Assembly: GCA_949439935.1 (NCBI GenBank)
Contig: CASRZA010000007.1
Location: forward strand, 1-34,423
DNA: 34,423 nucleotides
Source: an uncultured Bacilli bacterium
GTDB lineage: Bacteria > Bacillota_I > Bacilli_A > RF39 > UBA660
Direction: 5' to 3'
The notes beneath the pieces were generated by a model, which did not search any database, was not told the DNA's origin, and saw nothing but the letters and a program-made list of their open reading frames with translations. Positions 16,434 through 25,093 of this stretch are shown here, piece after piece. The translations under genes were made by a program, and so were the position numbers. Positions within the stretch are counted from its first letter, which is position 1; every line of letters starts with the position of its first letter.

Positions 16434-17863
16434 TCTTTATATTTTCCAATAGAATTTACAATAAAAGCACAAGGTATGATAGGTCCCATAAAGTTCAGTA
16501 TGTTACCCGACAAGAATGCTGAAATAACAAAAAGGCAGAAACACAAGGCGATAGTTAAATTCATAAAACTCTTTTCTCTAATCGAAACTAATGTTAAATG
16601 ACCGAGAGCAAATAAATAGAACAATAGTGCTATAAGTCCACCGATGATACCGAATGCGTAAAAGTGTAAAACAAAATCTCTTTCGACATTCATCATACTT
16701 TGTATTCTCGAATTAGAAATACCAAATAAAATATTAGTTTTTCGGCCGTCGATTTCCCAAACTCTCTGAACGATCATAGTTTCGATCTTCCTATAATCGA
16801 GTTTCATCTCATTTTGCTTTGCAACGACATCCTTCCAAAATTCAGTATCGTATTGATAAGGGTAAAACTCCCTATAGAACTGTTCTCCGATTAGGTTTTT
16901 GTTTATGCTATTATCTATAAACTCTAATTCTTCTTTAAACTTCAAATCTTCGTCACTATCACTCAGTATTCTCTGATCATTACTTTCTTTATTTTTAGTT
17001 GCGTTTTCAATTTCTTGCACTCTAAAACTATTCGGTGATATAGGCAATATGACTATCCAGAAAATTACTATAGGAGTTAACCAGAGCACACTCTTGGATA
17101 TTTTCTTTTTAAAAACTAGATTATATCCTAGGTACAGCAGTATCACAAAAACTAAAACTGCTAACCCTCCATATGTAGATATTCTACTGCCGAGCATAAT
17201 CAGCGAAAGAGAAACAATCGATATTAATATGATGCTCTTCTTATCAATTTTTATAAATTCATAGATTGCCAAAACTAGTAACATCAACAATATCGCCACT
17301 TCTTGATTAGTGTAAGCAAACAATCCTTTTGTAGCAGTAAGTCGCATATCCATGCCTTTTCTCCAAGAGAAGATACTATAATTAGTAAATTCGCCCGTAT
17401 AAGAAGCAAGTGAAAGCCCACATATGTTTAATAAGACAATGCTACCCCCGATCAAAATTATCCAGACATTGACTACACGAAAAAAATCTTTTCTATCAAA
17501 ATCTTGATATTTTAAAACGAACAATATCGTAAACGGCATCGACAATTTTAATAATGTCATTGCCTCGCTCAAAAGATTAAAACTTACATTTGGAGCGATC
17601 GAATAAAATCCTTTGGAATGAAAATAACTGACGACTAAATAGCCTAATAAAGATAAATAGTATGCCACTAAGAACAAAAGCGTCTTTCTCGACTCTTTAT
17701 AAAGTGCAACCGTAATCGTTACGAAAATCAATAAACAACTCACTCTAAACAAAGTAGTTAAATGATTATAAAAATAAATAACGTCAAAAACTGGTGATAT
17801 CATAAAATATATCATCACGATAATCTTAAAAATTTTTCTTTTATCTATTTTAGCTTTTTTCAT
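16427..17863 (-). CDS. O-antigen polymerase/ligase-like membrane protein (Wzy/WaaL type)
   Basis: This roughly 478-residue polytopic protein has about ten helices and one large extracytoplasmic loop of about 100 residues (SPNSFRVQEIEN to ERDFVLHFYAFGIIGG) before the last helices. That is the classic Wzy/WaaL/O-antigen ligase topology. The conserved Arg-rich helix (MDMRLTATKGLFAYTNQEVAILLMLL) and GSRIS fit the family. It could polymerise or attach the surface polymer. The start at ATG 17863 lacks a ribosome site and lies 6 bases from a TATAAT box; a GTG at 17899 also lacks one. The start is uncertain. Confidence 0.78.
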   Translation of the reverse strand: MKKAKIDKRKIFKIIVMIYFMISPVFDVIYFYNHLTTLFRVSCLLIFVTITVALYKESRKTLLFLVAYYLSLLGYLVVSYFHSKGFYSIAPNVSFNLLSEAMTLLKLSMPFTILFVLKYQDFDRKDFFRVVNVWIILIGGSIVLLNICGLSLASYTGEFTNYSIFSWRKGMDMRLTATKGLFAYTNQEVAILLMLLVLAIYEFIKIDKKSIILISIVSLSLIMLGSRISTYGGLAVLVFVILLYLGYNLVFKKKISKSVLWLTPIVIFWIVILPISPNSFRVQEIENATKNKESNDQRILSDSDEDLKFKEELEFIDNSINKNLIGEQFYREFYPYQYDTEFWKDVVAKQNEMKLDYRKIETMIVQRVWEIDGRKTNILFGISNSRIQSMMNVERDFVLHFYAFGIIGGLIALLFYLFALGHLTLVSIREKSFMNLTIALCFCLFVISAFLSGNILNFMGPIIPCAFIVNSIGKYKDC

Positions 17864-17869
17864 GTCAAT

Positions 17870-17875
17870 ATTATA
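17870..17875 (-). promoter_or_regulatory. -10 box directly ahead of the polymerase-like gene
   Basis: TATAAT on the minus strand is separated by six bases (ATTGAC) from the ATG at 17863. Transcription would begin at or next to that ATG, making a leaderless mRNA. The -35 region is poor. Confidence 0.45.
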
Positions 17876-17898
17876 ACAATTTAAAAAGAATAATTCCA

Positions 17899-17926
17899 CA
17901 AAAAAAAAGTGAACTCATCAGTCCAC
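17899..17926 (-). terminator. Terminator after the CmpB-like gene
   Basis: Stem GTGGACT / AGTTCAC (one G-U) with GATG loop and eight T on the minus strand. The TGA stop of the upstream gene is within the hairpin. Confidence 0.82.
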
Positions 17927-18541
17927 AAATTTTGAGTTTGGGTATATCTTCTCCATGACGTCGTCGCTATAAAAATAGTCATAGTGTTTTTCTAATCTTG
18001 TCTTTGCCACTATATTCTTTCGTCTATCGTTTCTCCTCATACTTGCACCCAAACTTATTAGACAGTCGGCTAACATCAATAAAAAGCATGTTTTCGTAAA
18101 AAGTATATGTCCATAAAGCTTAGGAACATGGCTGTTAATTACAGGTAAGAACCATTTACCCCATGCCAGTGTCAAAACACCCCACATTAAAGAATAGACT
18201 AAGTTAATGCGTCCTTTTATATTAAATGGAAAATCCTTATAATCCCAAGATATCGTACCTATGACCCTTTCTTGATAATAAGAACAAATATACTCTATCA
18301 AAGATGCAACGACGACTCCCGTTACAAAGACGTTTCCTATCGTCTTATCTTTAGTTATATAAATCGCTATAGAAAGAGCTACAGCTGCTACCCCGTATAA
18401 TGGATTAAATGGACCATAAATCAGTCCTTTCCTAGATTCAAATCTTCTATTTTTCAAAAGACACCAAATCGTCTCGATTATCACTCCGAGTACTGATCCT
18501 ATAACAAATGTCCAAAAGAAATAAGTAAATTTTTCCAACAC
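17918..18541 (-). CDS. CmpB-like putative ABC transporter permease (DUF1113 type)
   Basis: This 207-residue membrane protein has about five helices. The segment GSVLGVIIETIWCLLKNRRFESRKGLIYGPFNPLYG is typical of the putative ABC_trans_CmpB family common in clostridia. Its true role is not established despite the name. It starts with TTG (18541) after GAGGTG. A terminator follows directly, so it is a single gene. The TATAAT ahead of it lies only 15 bases after a TTGCAA, a short spacer. Confidence 0.8.
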   Translation of the reverse strand: MLEKFTYFFWTFVIGSVLGVIIETIWCLLKNRRFESRKGLIYGPFNPLYGVAAVALSIAIYITKDKTIGNVFVTGVVVASLIEYICSYYQERVIGTISWDYKDFPFNIKGRINLVYSLMWGVLTLAWGKWFLPVINSHVPKLYGHILFTKTCFLLMLADCLISLGASMRRNDRRKNIVAKTRLEKHYDYFYSDDVMEKIYPNSKFVD

Positions 18542-18624
18542 TACACCTCTAATGAGTATAGATTATACTAGAATAACAAAAATTGCAATTACACTTTTTA
18601 AAAAATGTCTATTATTTAGAATGT

Positions 18625-19485
18625 CTATCTTACCAAATTTTTAATCTCAGCTGGAACACTAGATTCCAATTTTAATAAATTACCAGTACGTGGATCTTTA
18701 AGATACAATTTAGAAGCATGTAAAGCCAATCTATTGATAGGATTAACTTTCGATCCGTATTTTTTATCGCCGACGATAGGATGACCAGCTTCACTCATAT
18801 GGACTCTTATCTGATTACGTCTGCCAGTATCTATATTTACCTCTAAAAGCGAATATTTATTTTTATAAGATAGCAGCCTATAATTAGTTTTTGCATAATT
18901 ACCTATTTCTTTATTCTTGGTAGAATATACGATCTGAAAGTGATTCATCGTCAGATAAGATTCGAAAGTCCCCTTCTCTGGCATCCTACCACCAACAACG
19001 GCAATATATTCTCGCTTACTAACGAGTTCATTCCATTCTTTCTGTAACTTCTCTTTAAGACGCAAATTTTTAGAAAATAATAATACCCCCGAAGTCCCCT
19101 GATCTAATCTGTGTACGACGAACAGTTTAGCGTTCTTATTGTTCCTTTTTATATAATCGCTTACCAACCTAAAAGCTGTTACTTCCTTTTCTTTCGAATT
19201 AGAGATAGACAATAATCCAGCCGGTTTATCGATCACGACGATATCCTTATCTTCATATATAATATCCAAATCATAATCTGGAATGACCTTTTTAGAAAAA
19301 GAGACAGTTACACGGCTCTCCGCCTTAATGTCAAAAGAAGAATTTGTGACGACTTTCCCATCGACACTTACCATTTTATGTTTAATAAAACTCTTTAACT
19401 TTTTTGTACTAACATCCTGAATTGACCGTTTCAAAATTTCTAGAAGTTTATCTTCTTTCTCTACATAGATTATTTTTTCTTTCAT
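18625..19485 (-). CDS. RluA-family pseudouridine synthase
   Basis: The enzyme isomerises uridine to pseudouridine in rRNA or tRNA. From ATG 19485 it has 286 residues. An S4-like RNA-binding region lies at the N-terminus (LKSFIKHKMVSVDGKVV). The catalytic motif HRLDQGTSGVLLFSK carries the essential Asp. IDTGRRNQIRVHMSEAGHPIVGDKKYG follows, as in RluA/RluD proteins. A frame nine codons longer would start inside a 5' hairpin and is unlikely. It lies alone between CmpB-like and the LytTR regulator. The exact target (RluB/C/D-like) cannot be told. Confidence 0.93.
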   Translation of the reverse strand: MKEKIIYVEKEDKLLEILKRSIQDVSTKKLKSFIKHKMVSVDGKVVTNSSFDIKAESRVTVSFSKKVIPDYDLDIIYEDKDIVVIDKPAGLLSISNSKEKEVTAFRLVSDYIKRNNKNAKLFVVHRLDQGTSGVLLFSKNLRLKEKLQKEWNELVSKREYIAVVGGRMPEKGTFESYLTMNHFQIVYSTKNKEIGNYAKTNYRLLSYKNKYSLLEVNIDTGRRNQIRVHMSEAGHPIVGDKKYGSKVNPINRLALHASKLYLKDPRTGNLLKLESSVPAEIKNLVR

Positions 19486-19498
19486 TTCATCACCGACC

Positions 19499-19524
19499 TG
19501 TGGAAAAAACACGACTTTTCCACA
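19499..19524 (-). other. Perfect 9-bp hairpin in the leader of the pseudouridine synthase gene
   Basis: On the minus strand TGTGGAAAA and TTTTCCACA pair perfectly around an 8-base loop, between the -10 box and the start codon. There is no T run on the gene side that would make it a terminator (its T residues are inside the stem). It could protect the mRNA or block initiation. Confidence 0.5.
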
Positions 19525-19532
19525 ACAGATTA

Positions 19533-19538
19533 ATTATA
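19533..19538 (-). promoter_or_regulatory. Extended -10 of the pseudouridine synthase gene
   Basis: TGGTATAAT on the minus strand, just after the terminator of the regulator gene. No clear -35. Confidence 0.5.
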
Positions 19539-19555
19539 CCACAATTTTAAATAAT

Positions 19556-19579
19556 AAAAACGACAATTCGCATGCCGTT
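19556..19579 (-). terminator. Terminator after the LytTR regulator gene
   Basis: Stem AACGGCA / TGTCGTT (one G-U), loop of seven bases, then TTTTATT on the minus strand. Confidence 0.65.
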
Positions 19580-20328
19580 CATACGTTTATAGAGTCATTA
19601 CAATAATCTTTTAATCTCTGAGCTAACTTGCTTTTTCTATTTCTCGCAACATGATCTATCTTTTGTCCGTTTTTAAATATCACAATGTTGTCTTTTCTAT
19701 CATAAGAAGTAACATTATAAAGATTTATAATACAACTTCTATGTGATTTAAAGAATCTCACGTCACTTCCTAACTCTCTTTCGATACTTTTTACTGTCGC
19801 GTAATGTAAATACGAATCGTCCTTCGTATAAATAGTAACAGAATCATCGTTTATATTTTTCTTGATATAATAAATATCATTATAGGGAATTCTATACAGC
19901 TCATCAAATATTGAAAAGGTATAAACCGAATGTCTCGTTGCAATACTGTATGCTTCCCTTAAATTGATAGTCAAACTTTTTATAAAACGCTCATCGATTT
20001 TGACGATATCTAAAAATAAAATATTCTGTATTTTATCAACATAATCTTGTCTTTCTCGAGATGTCAACAAAATTATAGGACTGATAAAATCTCCAGCGTA
20101 TCTGATCTCTCTAGCTATTTCTAATCCGACAGAATTGTCGTCGTCTATATTTATAAGAAATATTCTAACACCTTCAATTTTACAAAGTTTATCGCGCATT
20201 TCCTTATTATACTTGCTAAACTCATAAACCTTGTAATAATCGCTTCCATCATAAAAGAAATTTCTTATAATCGTAGTACAATTATTCCTCCTCAAATCTT
20301 CCCTGTCATAAATAACAACGCTTATCAC
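19579..20328 (-). CDS. LytTR-domain response regulator, AgrA-like
   Basis: This is a DNA-binding regulator of the AgrA/ComE class, which usually answers peptide-sensing kinases. The C-terminal LytTR domain (FSIFDELYRIPYNDIYYI, FFKSHRSCIINLYNV, then VIFKNGQKIDH) is clear. The N-terminal half has receiver features: an acidic YDRED patch, IILLTS and the conserved Lys in VKIDERF. The segment expected to hold the phospho-acceptor reads FLINIDDD, with Asn where the FLDI-type Asp is usual. The ORF opens to 20379, but the start is more likely GTG 20328 (or TTG 20337) after AAGGAAAGG. No histidine kinase or peptide gene is next to it. Confidence 0.85.
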   Translation of the reverse strand: MISVVIYDREDLRRNNCTTIIRNFFYDGSDYYKVYEFSKYNKEMRDKLCKIEGVRIFLINIDDDNSVGLEIAREIRYAGDFISPIILLTSRERQDYVDKIQNILFLDIVKIDERFIKSLTINLREAYSIATRHSVYTFSIFDELYRIPYNDIYYIKKNINDDSVTIYTKDDSYLHYATVKSIERELGSDVRFFKSHRSCIINLYNVTSYDRKDNIVIFKNGQKIDHVARNRKSKLAQRLKDYCNDSINV

Positions 20329-20427
20329 ATTATCCAACCTTTCCTTCTTCGTCGCGAACGACAAACAAAAGCTTAGCACAATAATGTGAGTATTAAAATA
20401 GAAAATAGGTTATTTCTTGTCGAAATT

Positions 20428-20459
20428 AAGTAGAATTAGTTTTGAAAAAAATTCTACTT
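20428..20459 (-). terminator. Hairpin at the end of the PAP2 gene, possible terminator
   Basis: Perfect 10-bp arms AAGTAGAATT / AATTCTACTT with a 12-base loop, overlapping the TAG stop. The following T stretch is weak. Confidence 0.35.
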
Positions 20460-21068
20460 CACAAGTTCGTGTCTATCGCAAAAGAGAACATACAATATCA
20501 AATAGAAACCTGCTAGAGTGAACCCGCCCAATACATCACTTGCATAATGAACTCCTAAGTAGACTCTACTCACTCCTATAGCAAAAATGAGAACTCCCAG
20601 AAATGCCATAGATAAGATTTTCAATTTTTTGCTTTTACATTTTCGATATACTAGGTACATTAAAAATCCATAAAATGCAAAAGACGAAGCAGAATGTCCA
20701 CTCGGAAAACTATATCCCGTCACATCGATCAATCTAATCCCGATCGGACGAGGTCGCTTGACTAATATTTTTAAGGTAGCATTGCAAGTAGCAATCAAAG
20801 CCAAATTAAGTGGCACAGCAGCAGCCTCTCTTTTATTGGTGAAAAAAAGGAACAATGCTACTGACAAAAATATTAAAGTATAGGACTCCCCAAACCAAGT
20901 TACTATCTTCATAATTTTAGTTAAAATTTCATTATGCTCCAAAAGGCCATACACAAAATTATCGAATGCTACTATCGTGCCACTGTCGATCTTTTTAAAT
21001 ATAATAACAAATATAGTAAGCAAAACACATGCTACCAAAAAAAGAATTTTACGCTTTGTCCATTTCAT
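20454..21068 (-). CDS. PAP2-family membrane phosphatase
   Basis: This 204-residue protein has six helices and the full three-part phosphatase signature: KRPRP, SFPSGHSAS and SRVYLGVHYASD. It dephosphorylates lipid phosphates, for example undecaprenyl pyrophosphate (BcrC/PgpB type) or phosphatidic acid. Given the large lipid-linked polysaccharide locus nearby, carrier recycling is a sensible guess but not shown. The -10 box TGTTATAAT is at 21085-21090, divergent from the Nudix gene. Confidence 0.93.
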   Translation of the reverse strand: MKWTKRKILFLVACVLLTIFVIIFKKIDSGTIVAFDNFVYGLLEHNEILTKIMKIVTWFGESYTLIFLSVALFLFFTNKREAAAVPLNLALIATCNATLKILVKRPRPIGIRLIDVTGYSFPSGHSASSFAFYGFLMYLVYRKCKSKKLKILSMAFLGVLIFAIGVSRVYLGVHYASDVLGGFTLAGFYLILYVLFCDRHELVK

Positions 21069-21084
21069 ATTATCTCACACTTAT

Positions 21085-21090
21085 ATTATA
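21085..21090 (-). promoter_or_regulatory. Extended -10 of the PAP2 gene
   Basis: TGTTATAAT on the minus strand, 17 bases before the start codon. Confidence 0.5.
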
Positions 21091-21151
21091 ACATTAATTA
21101 AACTTTTTAGAACACTAAAAAATAATTGTTTCGTTATCTATCAACTGATGA

Positions 21152-21157
21152 TATAAT
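21152..21157 (+). promoter_or_regulatory. Extended -10 of the Nudix gene
   Basis: TGATATAAT on the plus strand, followed by AGAGGTG and the start at 21174. The -35 region (TTTCGT at 17 bases) is weak. Confidence 0.5.
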
Positions 21158-21173
21158 TTAAAAGAGGTGTAAT

Positions 21174-21800
21174 ATGGAATATTTAGATATATTTGATGAA
21201 GAAGGAAATCATTTAGGATACGAAACGAGAGATATAGTTCACAGAGACGGTCTTTGGCATAGAACTGTACAAAACTGGCTATATACGAAAGACGGCAAAG
21301 TTCTGTTCCAAATAAGAAAAGATAATGGCAAGTTCTACACTACAGCTTCAGGTCATGTTAAAAAAGATGAAACGATAGAAGAGGCTTTTACAAGAGAAAT
21401 ACAAGAAGAAATCGGTCTCATATATAATACAAAAGATGCCAAAATGATAGAACTCGTAACCTGGAAGATGGACAAAGTAAAGAAAGATGGAACAATTCTA
21501 AAAGACCGAGCAAAATCTAGCTTCTTCATCGTACCTTACGATGGAGATTATTCAGACTTTAAATTCGACCCAAACGAAGTTATGGGAATCGTCGAGGTAG
21601 ATGCAAAAGACGCATTAAATCTATTTGAAACAGAACGAGGAGAAATAGACGCAACCTTAATAACTACAGACGAAAATGGAAAAAACACTCTATCAAAAAG
21701 AAAGGTGCACTTAGATGAGTTCCTAGTTTTAGAAAATGAGAACGCTCTAAAAAAATATGGTAACGTTTTAAAAAATGTCATCGAAGCTACTAAAAATTAA
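21174..21800 (+). CDS. Nudix hydrolase, isopentenyl-diphosphate isomerase-like subgroup
   Basis: This is the only convincing plus-strand gene. A complete Nudix box lies at residues 60-82: G60, E66, R74-E75, E78-E79, G81. The N-terminal MEYLDIFDEEGNHLGYETRDIVHRDGLWHRTV is the pattern of the IPP-isomerase-like Nudix subgroup (YfcD type) that hydrolyses nucleoside diphosphate derivatives. At 208 residues it has a C-terminal extension beyond the core. Substrate is unknown. It has its own promoter and a strong bidirectional terminator, so it is monocistronic. Confidence 0.92.
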   Translation: MEYLDIFDEEGNHLGYETRDIVHRDGLWHRTVQNWLYTKDGKVLFQIRKDNGKFYTTASGHVKKDETIEEAFTREIQEEIGLIYNTKDAKMIELVTWKMDKVKKDGTILKDRAKSSFFIVPYDGDYSDFKFDPNEVMGIVEVDAKDALNLFETERGEIDATLITTDENGKNTLSKRKVHLDEFLVLENENALKKYGNVLKNVIEATKN

Positions 21801-21834
21801 AAATGAAACTAAATTTTTCTAGTTTCATTTTTTT
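21799..21834. terminator. Bidirectional terminator between the Nudix and Pr6Pr-like genes
   Basis: Perfect 12-bp stem AAAATGAAACTA / TAGTTTCATTTT with an 8-base loop; A runs before and T runs after make it work in both directions. The genes converge here. Confidence 0.9.
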
Positions 21835-21836
21835 GA

Positions 21837-22490
21837 TCAAACTATGCCGACCATTCTCGAAATCAAATCCTTCTCTACTAAAAAAGTATTATTTATAAAT
21901 ATAGTTATCAATCCTATTGCTAATATACCTACTAAGACAAACCCTATATTTTTTGCTACTTTTTGTATCCCTAAACTTTCGAGATCTACAAAAAAGTATG
22001 GATAATAATTTTTTGAGTGTTCGTATTCCATACCGAATTTGAAATGTCCTTTTAGAAAAATCAAAACACAGTACAATAAAGGATAGATCAAACTTAAAAA
22101 TAATGTCTTTATGGGATAATTGTAATGCTCAGTATACGAAAAATAATCGATTACTACCAATAATGGCAATCCTATATGGGCAATACAATCATAAAAAGAA
22201 TAAATATCTTTCCCGGTTCTAGCTCTTCTCGCTTGGGGAACCAACACAAAATTATATATGAGCATTACGATTACCATGTAGATCATCAAATAAAATTTGA
22301 GACATGAGAAGGTATAGTTTTTCTCTACAAAAAACAATTCTACAGCATAAAAGATCCAACAAAGAAGAATCGTAAGATGTGTAAACATAAATAAAGTGTT
22401 CACATTAAAATGTTTTTCCAACACTCCTAATTTCCTAATTATAATTATGATCGAAAAACACATAATCAATAATCCCAATATCACATGCAT
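21837..22490 (-). CDS. Pr6Pr/FAR-17a-AIG1-like membrane protein
   Basis: This 217-residue protein has about six helices. CIAHIGLPLLVVIDYF in the middle and YPYFFVDLESLG near the end resemble the Pr6Pr membrane family (related to FAR-17a/AIG1 proteins), often seen in Gram-positive bacteria. In eukaryotes related proteins hydrolyse fatty-acid esters of hydroxy fatty acids; no such role is known here. It has its own extended -10 box (22510-22515) after the YfhO stop. Confidence 0.7.
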   Translation of the reverse strand: MHVILGLLIMCFSIIIIIRKLGVLEKHFNVNTLFMFTHLTILLCWIFYAVELFFVEKNYTFSCLKFYLMIYMVIVMLIYNFVLVPQARRARTGKDIYSFYDCIAHIGLPLLVVIDYFSYTEHYNYPIKTLFLSLIYPLLYCVLIFLKGHFKFGMEYEHSKNYYPYFFVDLESLGIQKVAKNIGFVLVGILAIGLITIFINNTFLVEKDLISRMVGIV

Positions 22491-22509
22491 AAATCCTTCA
22501 CCTTACATC

Positions 22510-22515
22510 ATTATA
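22510..22515 (-). promoter_or_regulatory. Extended -10 of the Pr6Pr-like gene
   Basis: TGGTATAAT on the minus strand between the YfhO stop codon and the next start, with AAGGTGAAGG as ribosome site. Confidence 0.5.
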
Positions 22516-22525
22516 CCACACTTTT

Positions 22526-25039
22526 TTAAGAAAAGATTTTTTTTTGACCTCTAAAGATGTATATTCCACTAGAAACGATTCCTATCAAACTGATCGGAAA
22601 AGACTCTTTTAAGCCAGGTGGACAATAAGTAAATTCTATCGTATGTTTCCCACTCGGAAGATCGACGCCTATAAAAGTATCATAGACCTTATCGATCTCT
22701 ACACTTTCGCCATCTATTAGAACAGACCATCCTTTATCATAAGGAATAGTAGTAAACAAAACTTCATTTTCTCCACTTATCACTTCACCCTTTATATAGT
22801 CATCTTTTTTATATTCTAGTATATCCATCTTTCTTTCTCTAGCTTTTGCCACATAATTCTTCAAGTCTTCTTCTTTCAAAAAATATATATCTAAATCTTG
22901 TTTCTTGATCTCATAAGGCATCTCGCCTGCCGTTTTTCCACCATAAGTAATCTTCCAACCTTCGCCCTCTTCCACATAATAGATAGACGATATTTGCTCA
23001 GCTGGTATTTCTACCCCATTCTTGTAAAATTTTCCTCCATATTTTTTAAAACTATCGACATCTTTAAAGAAAAGAAATCCTTTTTCACCATGATCGTCAT
23101 AATATTTAATCTCACTACGTCCCGTTTTTTGCAACTGAAAAAGCTCCATTCCGTTTTTAGATACCAAACTATAATTATAAGTCTTATACTTAACAGGCTC
23201 AAAATTTACCTTGCCTGTGACGTCATAAATTATCTTTTCATAATTATTCAAGTAATCTTTTTTTGTTAAAACCGTATCATATATTTCGTTGGATACAACA
23301 AAAGACAAAGGCAAATAGTCATCGCTCTCATAAAAAGAAAAATACCCCTCATATATTTTATCATAATAAACCTCAGCGGTAGACGACAGATATTTGATTC
23401 CAAAAAAAGCATTTAGAAAAACATTATTTGGAACATAATCTATCCTACAAACCTTATCCGTATAAACGCCAAGATAATTATCGAAGAAATCGATCAACTG
23501 ACTATTTCTCAAAGAACTAAAAAATGTTACTCCATTAAAACCGTAAAATGCGCCGTTGTTATGTGAAAATTGCAAATGCAACTCCATTCTATAAAAATCG
23601 TTATCATCTTTATTTTGGTTCACAGTTTGAATATCATTGACGATACTGCTATTCATTTTTTTAAGATCTTTCATAAAATAAGTAAATGAAAGGTTCTTTA
23701 AAGTAAACGCAGTATTACAAAAAACCTCTATCAAGAATAATACCAAAATAATCTTATTCTTCTTCTTTGCAAAATTATATAGAAGAAAAATTATAATGCT
23801 ACCTACGATTAAGACGGTCTGAGTGACACTTTTAAAGGCCTGCGAATAGATAGCGCTAAAAACTATCAATAAAATTAGTGACAAATAAACTATCACTATT
23901 TTCCTAATCGAAAGCTTCATATTTTTAATATTACTAAAACTATCCGCCGCTATAGTAATTAAAAAGAAAGAAAAGATAAAAGAATATCTGTTTGGATACC
24001 AAATCGGCTCTTGAAACATCTGCCAAGCATAATCTAAAAGATTAAAACTGAAACTTAAAAAGAAGAACAACGTAACGGCTAAACAAGCGATTCTCTTCTT
24101 CAAAGGAATCTTCTTATTTAAATAAAAGATAACATTCAAGAATAAAACTAACACTGAACAATAGACGTTAGGTAACCCATAAGCGATATCATCTGTAAGA
24201 TAAGCTCCTGCTAAAAACCGATAGATAACCTTTAAAAAGTCTAAATTAAGTTTAAAATACTTAGCATTTTTAAAAGTTGTCCCCTTACCAGTGAGCAAAT
24301 CCGAAAATACAGGTATAGTAACAAAAGAAGTGATCAACCCGATCAGTAAAACGCTTATCAAAAAATCCTTAATCACAAGTTTATTTTTATTATGCTCGGT
24401 AACATATCTGAATATAAAATATACTAACGAGAACGCACTTATCATATACCCTATATAAAAGTTAAATATTATACTTAGAGATAATGTTACTAAAAAATAA
24501 GTTTTACTTTTTCTATCAAATAACTTTTCTATTCCAAGAATGACTAGAGGAAGCATGATTACTCCATCTAACCACATGTAATTTGAAAAATATGTGACAT
24601 TATAGGCCATTAAACTATAGGACACGCTTAAAATAAAAGAATTCAGATTGTTGCCACATTTATATTTAAGAAAGGTAAACATAGTTAGTCCGCATAACCC
24701 AATTTTTATCAACACTAAGAAAGAATAAAAATAATGTATATTCTCCGCTTTAAAAAATATTAAAAATATGTTTAAAGGACTAAATAAATAGTAAGCTGCG
24801 GTCGAATAATAATTATAACCTAGCCCTCCTTTAAATGAATACAAAAGACTACTCGTACCTTTTAAAACGTCTATGAAATATGAAGCAAGACCAGGATACT
24901 GTGCAGCCCCGTCATATGCTAATATACTCTTTTCTCCAAGTGGAAACAGATTAGAAAAAGTTCCTGCAACTATAAATAGCAGTACAGGAACAAAAAAACT
25001 TAACAAAACATACTTTTTATTGATAAATACTTTTTTCAT
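22526..25039 (-). CDS. yfhO: YfhO-family membrane glycosyltransferase-like protein
   Basis: This 837-residue protein has about twelve helices in the first 470 residues, then a long extracytoplasmic region and one last helix (PISLIGIVSSGIYIF). The first loop AYDGAAQYPGLASYFIDVLKG and GGLGYNYYSTAAYYLFSPLN are the YfhO signatures. YfhO is a GT-C type protein linked in Bacillus and Listeria to glycosylation of lipoteichoic acid with lipid-linked GlcNAc. The acidic DG in the first loop fits the GT-C catalytic position. It starts 54 bases after the small secreted protein gene and is probably co-transcribed with it from 25985-26014. Confidence 0.9.
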   Translation of the reverse strand: MKKVFINKKYVLLSFFVPVLLFIVAGTFSNLFPLGEKSILAYDGAAQYPGLASYFIDVLKGTSSLLYSFKGGLGYNYYSTAAYYLFSPLNIFLIFFKAENIHYFYSFLVLIKIGLCGLTMFTFLKYKCGNNLNSFILSVSYSLMAYNVTYFSNYMWLDGVIMLPLVILGIEKLFDRKSKTYFLVTLSLSIIFNFYIGYMISAFSLVYFIFRYVTEHNKNKLVIKDFLISVLLIGLITSFVTIPVFSDLLTGKGTTFKNAKYFKLNLDFLKVIYRFLAGAYLTDDIAYGLPNVYCSVLVLFLNVIFYLNKKIPLKKRIACLAVTLFFFLSFSFNLLDYAWQMFQEPIWYPNRYSFIFSFFLITIAADSFSNIKNMKLSIRKIVIVYLSLILLIVFSAIYSQAFKSVTQTVLIVGSIIIFLLYNFAKKKNKIILVLFLIEVFCNTAFTLKNLSFTYFMKDLKKMNSSIVNDIQTVNQNKDDNDFYRMELHLQFSHNNGAFYGFNGVTFFSSLRNSQLIDFFDNYLGVYTDKVCRIDYVPNNVFLNAFFGIKYLSSTAEVYYDKIYEGYFSFYESDDYLPLSFVVSNEIYDTVLTKKDYLNNYEKIIYDVTGKVNFEPVKYKTYNYSLVSKNGMELFQLQKTGRSEIKYYDDHGEKGFLFFKDVDSFKKYGGKFYKNGVEIPAEQISSIYYVEEGEGWKITYGGKTAGEMPYEIKKQDLDIYFLKEEDLKNYVAKARERKMDILEYKKDDYIKGEVISGENEVLFTTIPYDKGWSVLIDGESVEIDKVYDTFIGVDLPSGKHTIEFTYCPPGLKESFPISLIGIVSSGIYIFRGQKKIFS

Positions 25040-25093
25040 ACCAAAACTCTCCCAAAATTATTCACATCCTACAATAAATTAGTCGTCTTAGCG

